Shown here: positions 35,522 through 44,638 of the stretch, one piece after another
How positions within the stretch are numbered: position 1 is the stretch's first letter
Layout: each line of letters begins with the position of its first letter
Assembly (NCBI GenBank): GCA_942493035.1
Contig: OW818666.1
Coordinates: 2,728,001-2,792,000, forward strand
Direction: 5' to 3'
DNA: 64,000 nucleotides
Source of the DNA: WRGT01 sp942493035
Lineage (GTDB): Bacteria; Spirochaetota; UBA4802; UBA5550
The notes under the pieces: generated by a model
Told to the model about the DNA's origin: nothing
What the model saw: only the letters and a program-made list of their open reading frames with translations
Database searches by the model: none
Translations under genes and position numbers: made by a program

Positions 35522-36511
35522 TCACTTATTCAGATCATTAACATATCGTGTCGGTATAGGTATACGGTCATATGGTAAAGCATAATATTCGAGAGTAGTA
35601 TGTGCAATTGTATATGCTGTATTTCTATGCTCTTCAGCCCATATTTCAGAAAGGAGCTGAGCGGAGTTAATGGATATTCCTATAAAGATATCTCTCTCTT
35701 CTCCGTCGCGAAATCTCCCCTTGTCAAAATGGGTATAACCTTTAGTATACCATCCCATATCAATACTAAGTATGCGAAGAGCAAAAGGGACATCAAAGCC
35801 GAGGTTCCGAAAACCTGCGGGCTTAAAATTCATTATGTACTGCATTCCGCTGTAATCGTTTACAATATCCAGTGAATACTTAATCAATTCACCCTTTTCG
35901 TATCCGTTTCTGTATCCTTCTGAAGGGATATATCCGATACTGAATCCGATAAATCCATCCAGCATGGGTGAATAATCGAGTGCTGCTCCGATAAGAATAC
36001 CGGCGTAATCTACAACAATATCCTCATATGAAAAACCATATGCAGAAGTGTATGCATCTCCTACTTCAATCAGGAGGCCTACAACCATAGTAGTACCTAT
36101 TGAATAGGCCCACTTCTGATCTTCTCCGTTCTCGGTCCAGTCAAATATGTTATATACAACTCTCTGCACCATGTAATGTGCAAGCAGATGCCCTGCCTTA
36201 TCCGATCCGCCGAAACTGGTATCCTCACCGAACCACCCCTCTCTTTCAGACTTTGGACTATGTCTGCTCCCCCAATCCCAGGTTTTCAATCCGAAGAGAA
36301 AAACAGCTGGAGCCGTTCCGCCGAGTATCGTCCAGCGGGTAATATCCTTACCGGTTATACCATTATCTTCAGGTAAATCATCACCAGCTACAACTATCTG
36401 AGTATTATCAATAGTTCCCGCTTCCTGAGCTGTAAGTGCAGTTGAGCAGAATAAAAAAAACGCAAGCACTGATGCAATTGATACATTTTTAAAACTATAA
36501 GCTGCATTCAT
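35522..36511 (-). CDS. DUF2279-like exported/membrane protein
   Basis: 329-residue protein with a signal peptide (VLAFFLFCSTALTAQEA, cleavage near 28). The conserved part DKAGHLLAHYMVQRVVYNIF followed by EVGDAYTSAYGFSYEDIVVDYAGILIGAAL, residues about 104-185, matches the YfiM/DUF2279 pattern of putative periplasmic lipoproteins (conserved DKxxH and EVxD...G.S..D). The remaining C-terminal half is strand-rich with many aromatics. Function unknown in the family. Ribosome site AAGGATT upstream. Single gene between repeats. Confidence 0.7.
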   Translation of the reverse strand: MNAAYSFKNVSIASVLAFFLFCSTALTAQEAGTIDNTQIVVAGDDLPEDNGITGKDITRWTILGGTAPAVFLFGLKTWDWGSRHSPKSEREGWFGEDTSFGGSDKAGHLLAHYMVQRVVYNIFDWTENGEDQKWAYSIGTTMVVGLLIEVGDAYTSAYGFSYEDIVVDYAGILIGAALDYSPMLDGFIGFSIGYIPSEGYRNGYEKGELIKYSLDIVNDYSGMQYIMNFKPAGFRNLGFDVPFALRILSIDMGWYTKGYTHFDKGRFRDGEERDIFIGISINSAQLLSEIWAEEHRNTAYTIAHTTLEYYALPYDRIPIPTRYVNDLNK

Positions 36512-36560
36512 ATAAAGAATCCTTAAAAAATATTATACTGTTTGTTATGTTTAATAATGG

Positions 36561-36647
36561 TAAGTACTTAAAAACCGGCGGTAAAATTGTTCTCCCCACG
36601 CCAGGATTGCTGCGGAGATAGAATAACACAGGTTTATAAGCAAATAC
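36561..36647. repeat. family B repeat
   Basis: TACTTAAAAACCGGCGG and CACAGGTTTATAAGC ends with a diverged core (TCTCCCCACGCC ... TGCTGCGGAGA). Confidence 0.6.
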
Positions 36648-36668
36648 AATGATTATTAACTGCAAAAT

Positions 36669-36706
36669 CCTGACGCTTTAATTAATCGGTTAATCAAAGC
36701 GTCAGG
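36669..36706. terminator. strong hairpin in a divergent spacer
   Basis: Perfect 11-bp stem CCTGACGCTTT/AAAGCGTCAGG with an inner ATTAA/TTAAT pairing. No annotated gene ends here: the flanking genes diverge. It could be the end of an unrecognised small RNA or a regulatory fold. Confidence 0.5.
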
Positions 36707-36944
36707 TCAAAATAAACAGCTGAATAAATTCGGCAAGAATTTTTCAGAGTTAAAATATTTATTCCCTTAAAAAAACCTGACTCTTATTAAACCTGCAGCA
36801 TTATCTCTCTATCGCGCATCAGGCCCGCCGGAGAGCTATTTTATCACCATTTTATAGCCAGTTCGATAAATCTCAAGGAAATCTGTTTGAGAATATTTAT
36901 TTCATTTTACTGAATTTTTTCAAGACTTTATAGCATTATCGCAT

Positions 36945-36950
36945 TATAAT
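36945..36950 (+). promoter_or_regulatory. candidate -10 element of the repeat-protein gene
   Basis: TATAAT 29 bp before the ATG at 36979; the -35 region (TTCAAG near 36919) is a weak match. Confidence 0.35.
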
Positions 36951-36978
36951 TAAATCACACTCTAATAGGAGGTATTTT

Positions 36979-37605
36979 ATGACATCTGCAATGAGCAAAA
37001 ACGATCCTTCGGAAATAAACCGGGGAAATCCGCTTAATGAACCTGATAATATGGATCGTGAAAAACTGATAAAAATCAGACGTGCAGAAGAGAATAACAA
37101 ACAGCTCCGTGATGATGTAATCAGAGATAAACGTGCTCATGAAGGGGAAATCTCCGACAGAGAGAGACTGATAAAAATACGGCTGCTTGAGGAGAATGAA
37201 AAACATTTACGCGATAGAATCATCGAAGAAAAAAGACTGCACGAACTGGACTTGAACGATAGAGACAGGCTAATTAAAATCCGCCTTCTGGAAGAAGATG
37301 AAAAACAGATTCGTGATAAAATCATCGAAGAGAAAAGGATTCATGAACTCGATCCGAATGACCGTGACAGACTTGTTAAACTCAGAAGGATGGAGGAGAA
37401 TGAACGGCAGATCCGGGATAGAATCATCGAAGAGAAAAAGATGCACGAGATGGAACCTGGAGACAGAGAGAGACTGATAAAAATAAAACGGCTTGAAGAA
37501 GACGAGAAAAAAATCCGCGATGAAATTATCGAAGAGAGACGACGGTCCGAACTCAGCCCCGGAGACACGAGCAGGCTGGAGAGAGTACGGAATATGGAGG
37601 AGTAG
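36979..37605 (+). CDS. charged protein made of five 34-residue tandem repeats
   Basis: Unrecognised 208-residue cytosolic-type protein (no signal or membrane segment) with a near-perfect ribosome site, AGGAGG, 6 bp before the ATG. After a 25-residue leader it has five tandem 34-residue units starting at about residues 26, 60, 94, 128 and 162, and a partial sixth. The unit reads DRxRLIKIRxLEE, then xEKxIRDxIIEEKR, then xHELxPN/G. Nearly half of the residues are Arg, Lys, Glu or Asp, and hydrophobic positions are spaced for a helix. The LxPND breaks suggest about 28-residue helices capped at each repeat. Units are related at DNA level too (102-bp period), indicating growth by internal duplication. 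Antisense open frames here are only Ser-rich shadows. Function unknown. Confidence 0.82.
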   Translation: MTSAMSKNDPSEINRGNPLNEPDNMDREKLIKIRRAEENNKQLRDDVIRDKRAHEGEISDRERLIKIRLLEENEKHLRDRIIEEKRLHELDLNDRDRLIKIRLLEEDEKQIRDKIIEEKRIHELDPNDRDRLVKLRRMEENERQIRDRIIEEKKMHEMEPGDRERLIKIKRLEEDEKKIRDEIIEERRRSELSPGDTSRLERVRNMEE

Positions 37606-37621
37606 ATTCTCAGCAGATAAA

Positions 37622-38887
37622 TTAGATTATATTATCTGCTTTCTTCTGCATCTTATTTCGTGATGAATAAAATCCCAGAAGCAGCAGAAATAACGAGAGC
37701 ATAAGAAGAGATGATTCAATACCGTAATTATCCGCCATATAACCGGCTATTGGAGCGATAATTGTTATCCCCACAGTTTTAGTCTGGGACTCAATGGACA
37801 GGATAGTCGCCTGCTCTGAGCTTGCCGCGTGGTCATCGTACTGGGCTACAAGTATAGGCCTCCACAGATTCTGAATTACATAGTAAAGAATATACGCTAT
37901 AATTGCAATGATAAAGAATTTCAGATAAATACCGAGCGACGATATGAATGCCAGTATAAATCCTGCAAAAATCATAAACAGAATTGCCCCCTGTTCCGAC
38001 TTGAATCTTCCGGCAAAAATATGTGCTCCCCTTGATGCTTCAGCAGAGATAACATGGAGTATAAAATATACAATACCGATAATTATCGCAGTGGTCTCTT
38101 TCTCGGGGAAGGTAAAATAAACAGCAAATATCAGAGCCTGAGCTTTAAGTATAGGCTGCAGATAATCTTTCGTGACCTCAAAGACACCTTCGAATCCCAG
38201 GCTCTGCACAACAAGTTTCCTGAGATGAAGATTGCCGAATGTAGATTTAAGACTGCTGAATGTATGGGTGAATATTAGTTTAAAATTTACTTTATTATCG
38301 AGTTTTTTGTTTAGATACTCGGGATAACACGCGAGATTCCATATCCCCACGATGTACGGTATTATCGAAAATATAAATATCCATCTGTAATCTTCTGAAA
38401 AAATAACAATGACAGTCGAGATGACTACTGACAACGCGCTCCCGTATTTTGACCAGGATCTGGTGTAGCCGTAAACCTTTGTCTTCTCGGAAAGCCTGTC
38501 GTTAATTCTCAGCCAGTCAAAAATCATAGCCTTATGAGTTCCAGTCCGGAAAGCATCTCCTATAGAGAAGAAGAAAACAGCAGCAAATAAAGGGGGATAC
38601 GAACTGGAAGATGCAAAAATAACAAAAGATACAATATAGCTCCCCATTGAAACCAGCATGGAATTTTTTCTGCCGTATATATCTGCCAGAGCTCCGCTGG
38701 GAATTTCCATTACATTTATACAGATGTTAAGAAATGATACGAGTATCCCGATCTGTAGGAAATTCAGACCAAGTGAAAGATAAAAGAGAATCAGAAAAGG
38801 TTCTGAAAAGTCGAGATTTTTCAGAAATCCGTACATTGAGAATCGAGTCATCATTTTCATATTGGAATGCCCTGTCATTTGCTTCAA
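37622..38887 (-). CDS. MFS transporter
   Basis: 421-residue integral membrane protein with about 12 predicted helices. The MFS loop 2-3 signature is seen as GALADIYGRKNSM near residue 65, and a related motif in the second half (APIAGYMADNYGIESS). The first residues (MKQMTGHSNMKMM) offer several possible starts; ATG 38860 is as plausible as 38887. The substrate is not deducible; the family includes drug and sugar exporters. It is convergent with the repeat-protein gene, 16 bp apart, with no terminator visible between them. Confidence 0.85.
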   Translation of the reverse strand: MKQMTGHSNMKMMTRFSMYGFLKNLDFSEPFLILFYLSLGLNFLQIGILVSFLNICINVMEIPSGALADIYGRKNSMLVSMGSYIVSFVIFASSSSYPPLFAAVFFFSIGDAFRTGTHKAMIFDWLRINDRLSEKTKVYGYTRSWSKYGSALSVVISTVIVIFSEDYRWIFIFSIIPYIVGIWNLACYPEYLNKKLDNKVNFKLIFTHTFSSLKSTFGNLHLRKLVVQSLGFEGVFEVTKDYLQPILKAQALIFAVYFTFPEKETTAIIIGIVYFILHVISAEASRGAHIFAGRFKSEQGAILFMIFAGFILAFISSLGIYLKFFIIAIIAYILYYVIQNLWRPILVAQYDDHAASSEQATILSIESQTKTVGITIIAPIAGYMADNYGIESSLLMLSLFLLLLGFYSSRNKMQKKADNII

Positions 38888-39108
38888 GATTGGAATACTA
38901 CGAAATTATACCGGAGTATAATGTTTAATTACAATATACAATTTCGGACACTGTACCGCAAGATTTTTTTGAATATCAAGTATCATTTAAAGATATATTA
39001 GCCGGAAAAGTTCCTTGATTTTTTTGCAACATTCCATCAATATTTTACTCTTTTTTTATATTAGAGCAGTTAACGATTGAATTAAATCTATTTTTTTCTG
39101 TTACTGCT
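38888..39108. other. AT-rich spacer, nothing recognised
   Basis: Together with the following MITE it forms a 457-bp divergent gap. No ORF with a ribosome site and no hairpin of note. Confidence 0.5.
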
Positions 39109-39193
39109 TGTCATTCCCGTGCAGACGGGAATCCATGATAAATTTCATACTTATGTAAATGTATACATGGATCTCCTCCTTCGCGGAGATGAC
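39109..39193. repeat. family E MITE-like repeat
   Basis: TGTCATTCCCG ... CGGGAATCCATG on the left and CATGGATCTCC ... GGAGATGACA on the right form terminal inverted repeats each carrying an inner hairpin. This CATTCCCG/CGGGAATCC type is widespread in bacterial genomes. A second copy is at 52792. Confidence 0.75.
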
Positions 39194-39344
39194 AAAAATG
39201 GTTTAATTCATTCATGCAATGCTATAGTTTGAGAAAAAACAGTTTAAGTTATATTTCCGGAGTGTTTGTAACGGGAGTTTTGAAATATAATTTTGATGAG
39301 ACAATATAACAGGCAGAATTTAGAGCCTATAGAAGCAGGGTAAT

Positions 39345-40409
39345 ATGAAATTAAGAAAAAAAATATATGTATTAATGGCGGGAATATTTATGACTACAAC
39401 GCTGCTTTATGCGATGCATGATGATTCACCGGATGAATTCAACGAAGCCCACTGGGAAAAAGCCATAAGCTCTCTCGACAGATCTCTTTTTTATGCTGAG
39501 CATGAAAAAGATGGTAAGTATTACAATCCCTGGATGCCTATGCCGGAAAAAGGATTTACCAGAATGCTGAAATGGCGTCTGGCTGACAAACCTGAATATG
39601 CAGTGAAAGAAATAAACCATCTCCCGGATGTTGTACAGCTTACGGCTGAATATATAAACAGCAATGATAATTTTGTAACGTGGCTCGGTCATGCATCGAT
39701 GCTGATTAAAATATCAGGGAGAGTTTTCATGATTGATCCGGTATTAGGAGAGATCCCCTTCGTGAAAAAAAGAAGAGTCCCCTCAGCGCTAAATTACGAA
39801 GAGGCTTCACGCATCAGCGGTGAAGTGACTATTCTTCTTACTCACAATCACTACGATCATCTTGATTCGAAGAGTCTGAAAAGCCTCCCTGCCGGCACAA
39901 AATTTATTGTCCCGAAGGGTCTTTCATCTACAATCCTCGACATAAGAGAGGATGAAGTAAAAGAGATGGACTGGTGGGAGGAGTTAAATACCGGTGAGAT
40001 TAAAATAGTATTTCTTCCGTCACAGCACTGGTCAAAACGCAGTCTGTTTGACACCAATGAATCTCTCTGGGGTTCTTATCTTATTGACACCGGAAAGAAA
40101 AAAATATTTATCTGCGGCGACACGGGATATACAACTGTATACAAAGAGATAGCTGCAAAATATCCGGGAATAGATTACGCATTTATGTCAACCGGAGCGT
40201 CACAGCCCAGATGGTTTATGTACTATGCCCATCAGAATGAATCAGAGGCAATCCGGGGATTTATGGAACTCGGCGCAAAAAAGATGATCCCGATTCACTG
40301 GGGTTCATTTTCACTTGGAGACGAGCCGACAGGATATGCGGCAATTCACACGAAGGAGAAGTTTCCCGAAACGGTGATAATTGACGGTGGGGAGATTATT
40401 AAGCTGTAG
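39345..40409 (+). CDS. exported metallo-beta-lactamase fold hydrolase (NAPE-PLD/UlaG-like)
   Basis: 354-residue zinc-dependent hydrolase with an N-terminal signal-anchor (KIYVLMAGIFMTTTLLYA). Motifs: TWLGHASMLIKI (about 112), DPVLGE, the metal site LTHNHYDHLD (about 165), SQHWSKRS, CGDTGY (about 243), STGAS and the final IHWGSF (about 325). The WLGHAS plus QHWS pattern places it in the branch including N-acyl-phosphatidylethanolamine phospholipase D and RomA-like proteins, so a membrane phospholipid or amide may be the substrate. Single gene; followed by a family F element. Confidence 0.85.
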   Translation: MKLRKKIYVLMAGIFMTTTLLYAMHDDSPDEFNEAHWEKAISSLDRSLFYAEHEKDGKYYNPWMPMPEKGFTRMLKWRLADKPEYAVKEINHLPDVVQLTAEYINSNDNFVTWLGHASMLIKISGRVFMIDPVLGEIPFVKKRRVPSALNYEEASRISGEVTILLTHNHYDHLDSKSLKSLPAGTKFIVPKGLSSTILDIREDEVKEMDWWEELNTGEIKIVFLPSQHWSKRSLFDTNESLWGSYLIDTGKKKIFICGDTGYTTVYKEIAAKYPGIDYAFMSTGASQPRWFMYYAHQNESEAIRGFMELGAKKMIPIHWGSFSLGDEPTGYAAIHTKEKFPETVIIDGGEIIKL

Positions 40410-40423
40410 GGTGAAATCCTTTT

Positions 40424-40574
40424 CCGGTCCGGTCCCGCCCCTATCCGCCCGCCGGGCACCTTTCCCCATGGTGAGATGGTGAAAGGGTTGTTCTAAACAT
40501 TTCGAATTTTTCTCCACCCTTTCATCAGGGGGGAGATGCCCGGCGGGCAGAGGGGGCGGGCACGGCGGGACGGA
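40424..40574. repeat. family F MITE-like inverted-repeat element
   Basis: Outer arms GGTCCCGCCC...GCCCGCCGGGCACC and GGGCAGAGGGGGCGGG...GGCGGGACG pair imperfectly around inner CTTTCCCC/GGGGGGAGA and CACCCTTTCATCA/TGGTGAAAGGGT-type stems. Related to 6957-7098. It separates convergent genes. Confidence 0.7.
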
Positions 40575-40583
40575 GCTGCATTA

Positions 40584-41546
40584 CTACTCCACACACCTGA
40601 CACAATTTCGTCCGGACTCCTTGGCCTTATACAAAGACTCATCTGCTTTCTGCTTAAATGATACGAGATCGGATGCAGTATCAGGAAATGAACTTACTCC
40701 GATACTTGTTGTAATATGGATGTCATGACCGCCCAGATGTTTTGAAAAATCGAATGTCTCCACACTCTGACGGATCTGCTCGGCTATTTCAACTGCTGTG
40801 TTAAGATCCGTTTCCGGGAGAAGTATTGAGAACTCATCTCCGCCGTAGCGTGCCATAATTCCATGCTTGCTTATGATTCTCTTTATTATTCCGGCAAACT
40901 CAATAATTACACCGTTTCCCGCTTCATGACCTATGAGTTCATTAATTTTTCTGAAATTATCCGTGTCAAGCATAAGGAAGGAGACGGGTTTGTTGTTACT
41001 CTGCGATATGTAAAAAAAGTTTTCCAGCGCGTCATCAAGAAATGCCCTGTTGTAAAGACCTGTAAGTTCGTCGGTTATAACCCGCCTGCTGGCTTTCTCG
41101 CCCCATTCTACAACATCCGCCAGAAATCTGCTGGATTTTCTGAACTGCATAATTGTATGGCTTAAAAGTTTTGAAATCAGGTTTATAGAACATTCGGGTG
41201 CTGCATCTATCAGATCCTGAAACTGCTTCTCTTCAATTACGATAAGCACACTGTTTTCTGAAGCTGTATAATTATCGACTTCCGGTTTATTCCCGAAAAC
41301 CGATAGTTCACCAAAAGCATCACCCATACCGTACTCTACATGCTTACGGTCAATGCTCCCTGGAATTTTCAGTGTACTGAAAATTTTACCGCTGATAATT
41401 ATATATAATCTGCTTCCGGTTTCCCCGGCTTTAATTACAGGTTCACCGGCACCGAATTTTTTCAGTTTAAAATATTTGGATAAAATTTCAAGTTCACTCT
41501 CATCGTAACCTGAAAATAAATCCAGCTTCTTAAGTTTTTCTATCAT
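40584..41546 (-). CDS. cNMP-binding domain diguanylate cyclase (GGDEF)
   Basis: 320-residue cytosolic signalling protein. The N-terminal cyclic-nucleotide-binding-like domain (about 1-120: LDLFSGYDESELEILSKYF, GSRLYIIISGKI, GDAFGELSVFG) is joined to a GGDEF domain (about 150-320). The catalytic motif is intact: ARYGGDEFSILLPE, and LTGLYNRAFLDD and IGHEAGNGVI flank it. It should make c-di-GMP. It uses either ATG 41546 or an ATG up to 39 bp earlier; I prefer 41546, 13 bp after the upstream stop. The upstream gene is a full-length paralogue, so the two are a tandem duplication and probably one operon. Confidence 0.88.
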   Translation of the reverse strand: MIEKLKKLDLFSGYDESELEILSKYFKLKKFGAGEPVIKAGETGSRLYIIISGKIFSTLKIPGSIDRKHVEYGMGDAFGELSVFGNKPEVDNYTASENSVLIVIEEKQFQDLIDAAPECSINLISKLLSHTIMQFRKSSRFLADVVEWGEKASRRVITDELTGLYNRAFLDDALENFFYISQSNNKPVSFLMLDTDNFRKINELIGHEAGNGVIIEFAGIIKRIISKHGIMARYGGDEFSILLPETDLNTAVEIAEQIRQSVETFDFSKHLGGHDIHITTSIGVSSFPDTASDLVSFKQKADESLYKAKESGRNCVRCVE

Positions 41547-41559
41547 ACTCTGACCCGTC

Positions 41560-42537
41560 TTATTTAATAATTTCATCCCCGCCATGACTGCGGGCCGTCA
41601 TCATCTTCTCATGAGCGATTGTCACAAGGTCTGCACTGCTCAGCGTATCTTCCGGATACATGGCAATCCCTATACTTACTGTGAGTTTAATCTCAGCAGA
41701 TCCGGTGATCCGCGTCAGATCCATATTATAAAAAACAGAACGGAGTTCAACTGCTCTCGCTGCAGCCTGATCACGGTCAGTATCTATTAGAATAGCCGCG
41801 TATTCATCCCCTCTGAATCTTACCCCTATATCATTCTCCTGAAGTTCGGACTGAAGAAAGATTGCCATAAGATTAAGCACCTGATCCCCCGCTTCATGGC
41901 CGAATCCGTCATTTATATCTTTAAAATTATCCGGCTTGATCATCAGCAAAGCAGCGTTTTTGCCTATCTCCGGAAGCATGTTGACAAAGTCCTCTTTCAG
42001 AAAAATCTGATTGTAAAGACCCGTCATTTTATCGCATAACAGCTGTTTTCTTAAATCCTGAAGCCAGTGTGTTTTATCATAGAGCATTTTATTCACATTC
42101 CAGATTCTCTCTGAAACAACTCCTAAAAGACTATAAAGCAGTCTTGCAAAAATAACAGGATGCTCATGAAACAGTTCATCAGGAGTATATTTTATTGCCG
42201 GGAATTTAAGCAGTGTTGAGTCCTCTTCAGCGAAGGCCGCGGCACTTCTATTTATCCTTCCGAGAAAATCGAATTCTCCGAATGATTCATTCGCAGCTAT
42301 CTGAGCTATTCTTGCATCATCCATTTCAAAACTTATTATTCCGACTCTGCCGGTGCCGACAACATATAGTTCATTTGCAGCAGACCCCTGACTGAAGATA
42401 GGCTGCCCTTTTTTAATATCAAGAAATTCACTGTAATTTGCAATTACATCGAGTTCATACTCTCTAAGCTGTGAAAAAATATCGACTTTTCTCAGGAGTT
42501 CAACTTTCTCTTCTCTCTGTGCCATATAACCTGTCAT
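41560..42537 (-). CDS. cNMP-binding domain GGDEF protein with RGDEY variant
   Basis: 325-residue paralogue of the preceding-coordinate gene, first in transcription order. cNMP-type domain (about 15-125: VDIFSQLREYELDVI, NELYVVGTGRVGII, NESFGEFDFLG) plus a GGDEF domain (about 165-325). Its signature is RFRGDEYAAIL, i.e. RGDEY rather than GGDEF/GGEEF. Variants at the first residue can be active, but the final Tyr is unusual and activity is uncertain. KPDNFKDINDGFGHEAG and IGIAMYPED are normal. It may regulate or dimerise with the canonical partner. Confidence 0.85.
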   Translation of the reverse strand: MTGYMAQREEKVELLRKVDIFSQLREYELDVIANYSEFLDIKKGQPIFSQGSAANELYVVGTGRVGIISFEMDDARIAQIAANESFGEFDFLGRINRSAAAFAEEDSTLLKFPAIKYTPDELFHEHPVIFARLLYSLLGVVSERIWNVNKMLYDKTHWLQDLRKQLLCDKMTGLYNQIFLKEDFVNMLPEIGKNAALLMIKPDNFKDINDGFGHEAGDQVLNLMAIFLQSELQENDIGVRFRGDEYAAILIDTDRDQAAARAVELRSVFYNMDLTRITGSAEIKLTVSIGIAMYPEDTLSSADLVTIAHEKMMTARSHGGDEIIK

Positions 42538-42701
42538 TATCCATTATAATAATTATAGTAAGCTACCGCTGAGTGGTATTTATTTAAATCTTAAAACTGC
42601 ATGAATGTAATGCTGATTAATGATTTATAATAAAAACAATATAGCATAAAATGCAGTTTTTAAAAAGCAAGAGATTTATTACACTATTTTAAGTAATAAT
42701 G

Positions 42702-42790
42702 CCAACTGCTCAAATACCAGTGGTATTTTATCTCCGCCGCGCCACAGGCGCGGCGGGGAGAAATTTCACCATTATTTTATAAGTAGATAC
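42702..42790. repeat. family B repeat
   Basis: CAACTGCTCAAATACCAGTGG and TTATAAGTAGATAC ends with strong core CTCCGCCGCGCC-ACA-GGCGCGGCGGGG. Nearly the same as the copy at 60196. Confidence 0.85.
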
Positions 42791-42870
42791 TAATAAATCT
42801 CGCTGAATTTTTTTTGAAAAAAAAATAAATCTTAATATCTTCAAATCATACCGGCATCAGGGAGGATCAT

Positions 42871-44616
42871 ATGAAAAGTCTGAAATTAAAAATAATTCTG
42901 CTGACTCTTGGAACGGGTCTGGGTGTACTCTTTATTATTATTTCAATCAGCCTTTATTCAATCAATAATTACAGCGCTAAACTGCTCAAAATGAATAAAG
43001 AACTGATCTTCAAAAATTACGATGAAAATGTAAAAAACCAGGTAGAGAATACCATCTCACTGATAAAGTCTGTCTATAAATATCAGCTGGAGAATAAATT
43101 ATCAGATGAACAGGGTAAGATTATTGCACGGGATCTTGTAAGAGGTTTAACATACGGTAAAGATGGATACTTCTGGATTGATGATTTTGACGGGATCAAT
43201 ATCTGCTTCCCCGGACATCCCGAGGCTGAGGGAAAATCGAGAATTGATTCAAAAGACGTCAACGGAAAACAGTTTATAAAAGATATTATCGAAAACGGGA
43301 GGGCGCCCGAGGGCGGCTTCACTGATTACTGGTTTCCTAAACCGGGTGAAAAAAATGCGAACAGGAAACGAAGCTACAGCAGATCATTTGAACCATACAA
43401 ATGGGTAACCGGAACCGGAAACTATGTTGATGATATTGAAAAGATTGTTGCCGGCCTTGAATCTGAGAACAGCGCGTATATAAAAATGCTTCTTGCAGTA
43501 GTACTGGCTGCCGGAGGAGTCACTTCAATCATTATAATTATTCTATCGATATTTTTCGGGAACTCCATTGCTCTCCCGATAATAGAATCAGCTCTCATAG
43601 CGAACAGACTGGCGAAGGGAGATCTTACCGGCAGAATAGACAAAAAATATTCAGAGAGACAGGATGAAGTTGGAACACTTGTCAACAGCATCAATACAGC
43701 AAATGAAAATCTTGAAAAAATGATAACATCAATCATTACAGCCATGCAGAGTTTATATTATGCAACAGAACAGATAAGTGCGGGGAATCAGAATCTGTCT
43801 CAACGGACAACAGAACAGGCTTCATCGCTTGAAGAGATAGCTTCTACTATCGAAGAGACAACAGCAACGATATCGCAAAATACTGAAAACGCAAGGCATG
43901 CAAACTCCACATCTTTAGAATCATATAAAGTTGCTGAAAAAGGGGGAAGCCTTGTTAACGATGCTGTCTCTTCAATTAACGAGATCAGCGAGTCGAGTAA
44001 AAAAATCGGAGAAATCATCTCTGTTATTAACGAAATAGCATTTCAGACTAACCTGCTTGCACTTAATGCAGCAGTGGAGGCTGCAAGAGCCGGAGAACAG
44101 GGCCGCGGTTTTGCTGTTGTTGCAGGCGAAGTAAGAAATCTTGCGCAGAGAGCAGGTACTGCAGCAAAGCAGATTGGAGACCTGATAAGAGAATCGATCA
44201 ACCGTATTGAAAAAGGAACCGAGCAGGCGAACAACAGCGGTGTCGCAATCAGCAACATAATTGAATCAATAAAAAATGTTACAAAACTCATATCTGAAAT
44301 TACAGCAGCAAGCGATGAGCAGAAATCGGGGATTGATCAGATTAACATTGCCGTTATGGAGCTTGACAATATGACACAGCAGAATGCCGCACTTGTGGAA
44401 GAGACAGCCTCGGCCAGCGAGGAGATGGCTTCACAGGCTCTGGAGCTGATGAATATGACAAAGGTATTTAAAATTGATGCCGAAATTGAAGATATAGAAA
44501 ATAAATATTCCAGATCATCAGATGTTAAAAATGCAGATTACATAGCAGGAAAAACATCATCTTCACAAGGTATACAAGGGGGAGAAAGTTTCGACAAAGA
44601 TTATGATGTATTTTAA
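42871..44616 (+). CDS. methyl-accepting chemotaxis protein with Cache sensor
   Basis: 581-residue transmembrane chemoreceptor. Helix 1 (KIILLTLGTGLGVLFIIISI, about 7-30), periplasmic single Cache domain (about 35-195; GKDGYFWIDDFDG and FEPYKWVTGTGNYVDD are typical sCache_2), helix 2 (about 205-228), HAMP (about 232-285) and a long cytoplasmic signalling domain. The hairpin tip reads INEIAFQTNLLALNAAVEAARAGEQGRGFAVVAGEVRNLA in pieces near residue 400. The C-terminus lacks an NWETF-like CheR-binding pentapeptide. It senses a small-molecule ligand, unidentified, and would link to a CheA/CheW array elsewhere. AGGGAGG ribosome site is present. Confidence 0.93.
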   Translation: MKSLKLKIILLTLGTGLGVLFIIISISLYSINNYSAKLLKMNKELIFKNYDENVKNQVENTISLIKSVYKYQLENKLSDEQGKIIARDLVRGLTYGKDGYFWIDDFDGINICFPGHPEAEGKSRIDSKDVNGKQFIKDIIENGRAPEGGFTDYWFPKPGEKNANRKRSYSRSFEPYKWVTGTGNYVDDIEKIVAGLESENSAYIKMLLAVVLAAGGVTSIIIIILSIFFGNSIALPIIESALIANRLAKGDLTGRIDKKYSERQDEVGTLVNSINTANENLEKMITSIITAMQSLYYATEQISAGNQNLSQRTTEQASSLEEIASTIEETTATISQNTENARHANSTSLESYKVAEKGGSLVNDAVSSINEISESSKKIGEIISVINEIAFQTNLLALNAAVEAARAGEQGRGFAVVAGEVRNLAQRAGTAAKQIGDLIRESINRIEKGTEQANNSGVAISNIIESIKNVTKLISEITAASDEQKSGIDQINIAVMELDNMTQQNAALVEETASASEEMASQALELMNMTKVFKIDAEIEDIENKYSRSSDVKNADYIAGKTSSSQGIQGGESFDKDYDVF

Positions 44617-44638
44617 ATACTGTATAAGCTACGCTGTA

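Noticed and set aside
37137..37568. Serine-rich ORFs antisense to the 34-residue repeat gene
   Set aside because: The antisense of Glu/Arg-rich codons (GAA/AGA) reads as Ser/Leu/Phe-rich; the sense frame has a consensus ribosome site and ordered repeats.
36979..37605. 102-bp tandem DNA repeats as a CRISPR or VNTR array
   Set aside because: The period equals 34 codons, the frame is preserved through all units and the differences are mostly at silent or conservative positions, so it is a coding repeat.
39109..39193. CRISPR-like short repeats
   Set aside because: Only paired inverted repeats of MITE type; no regularly spaced direct repeats and no cas genes anywhere in the window.
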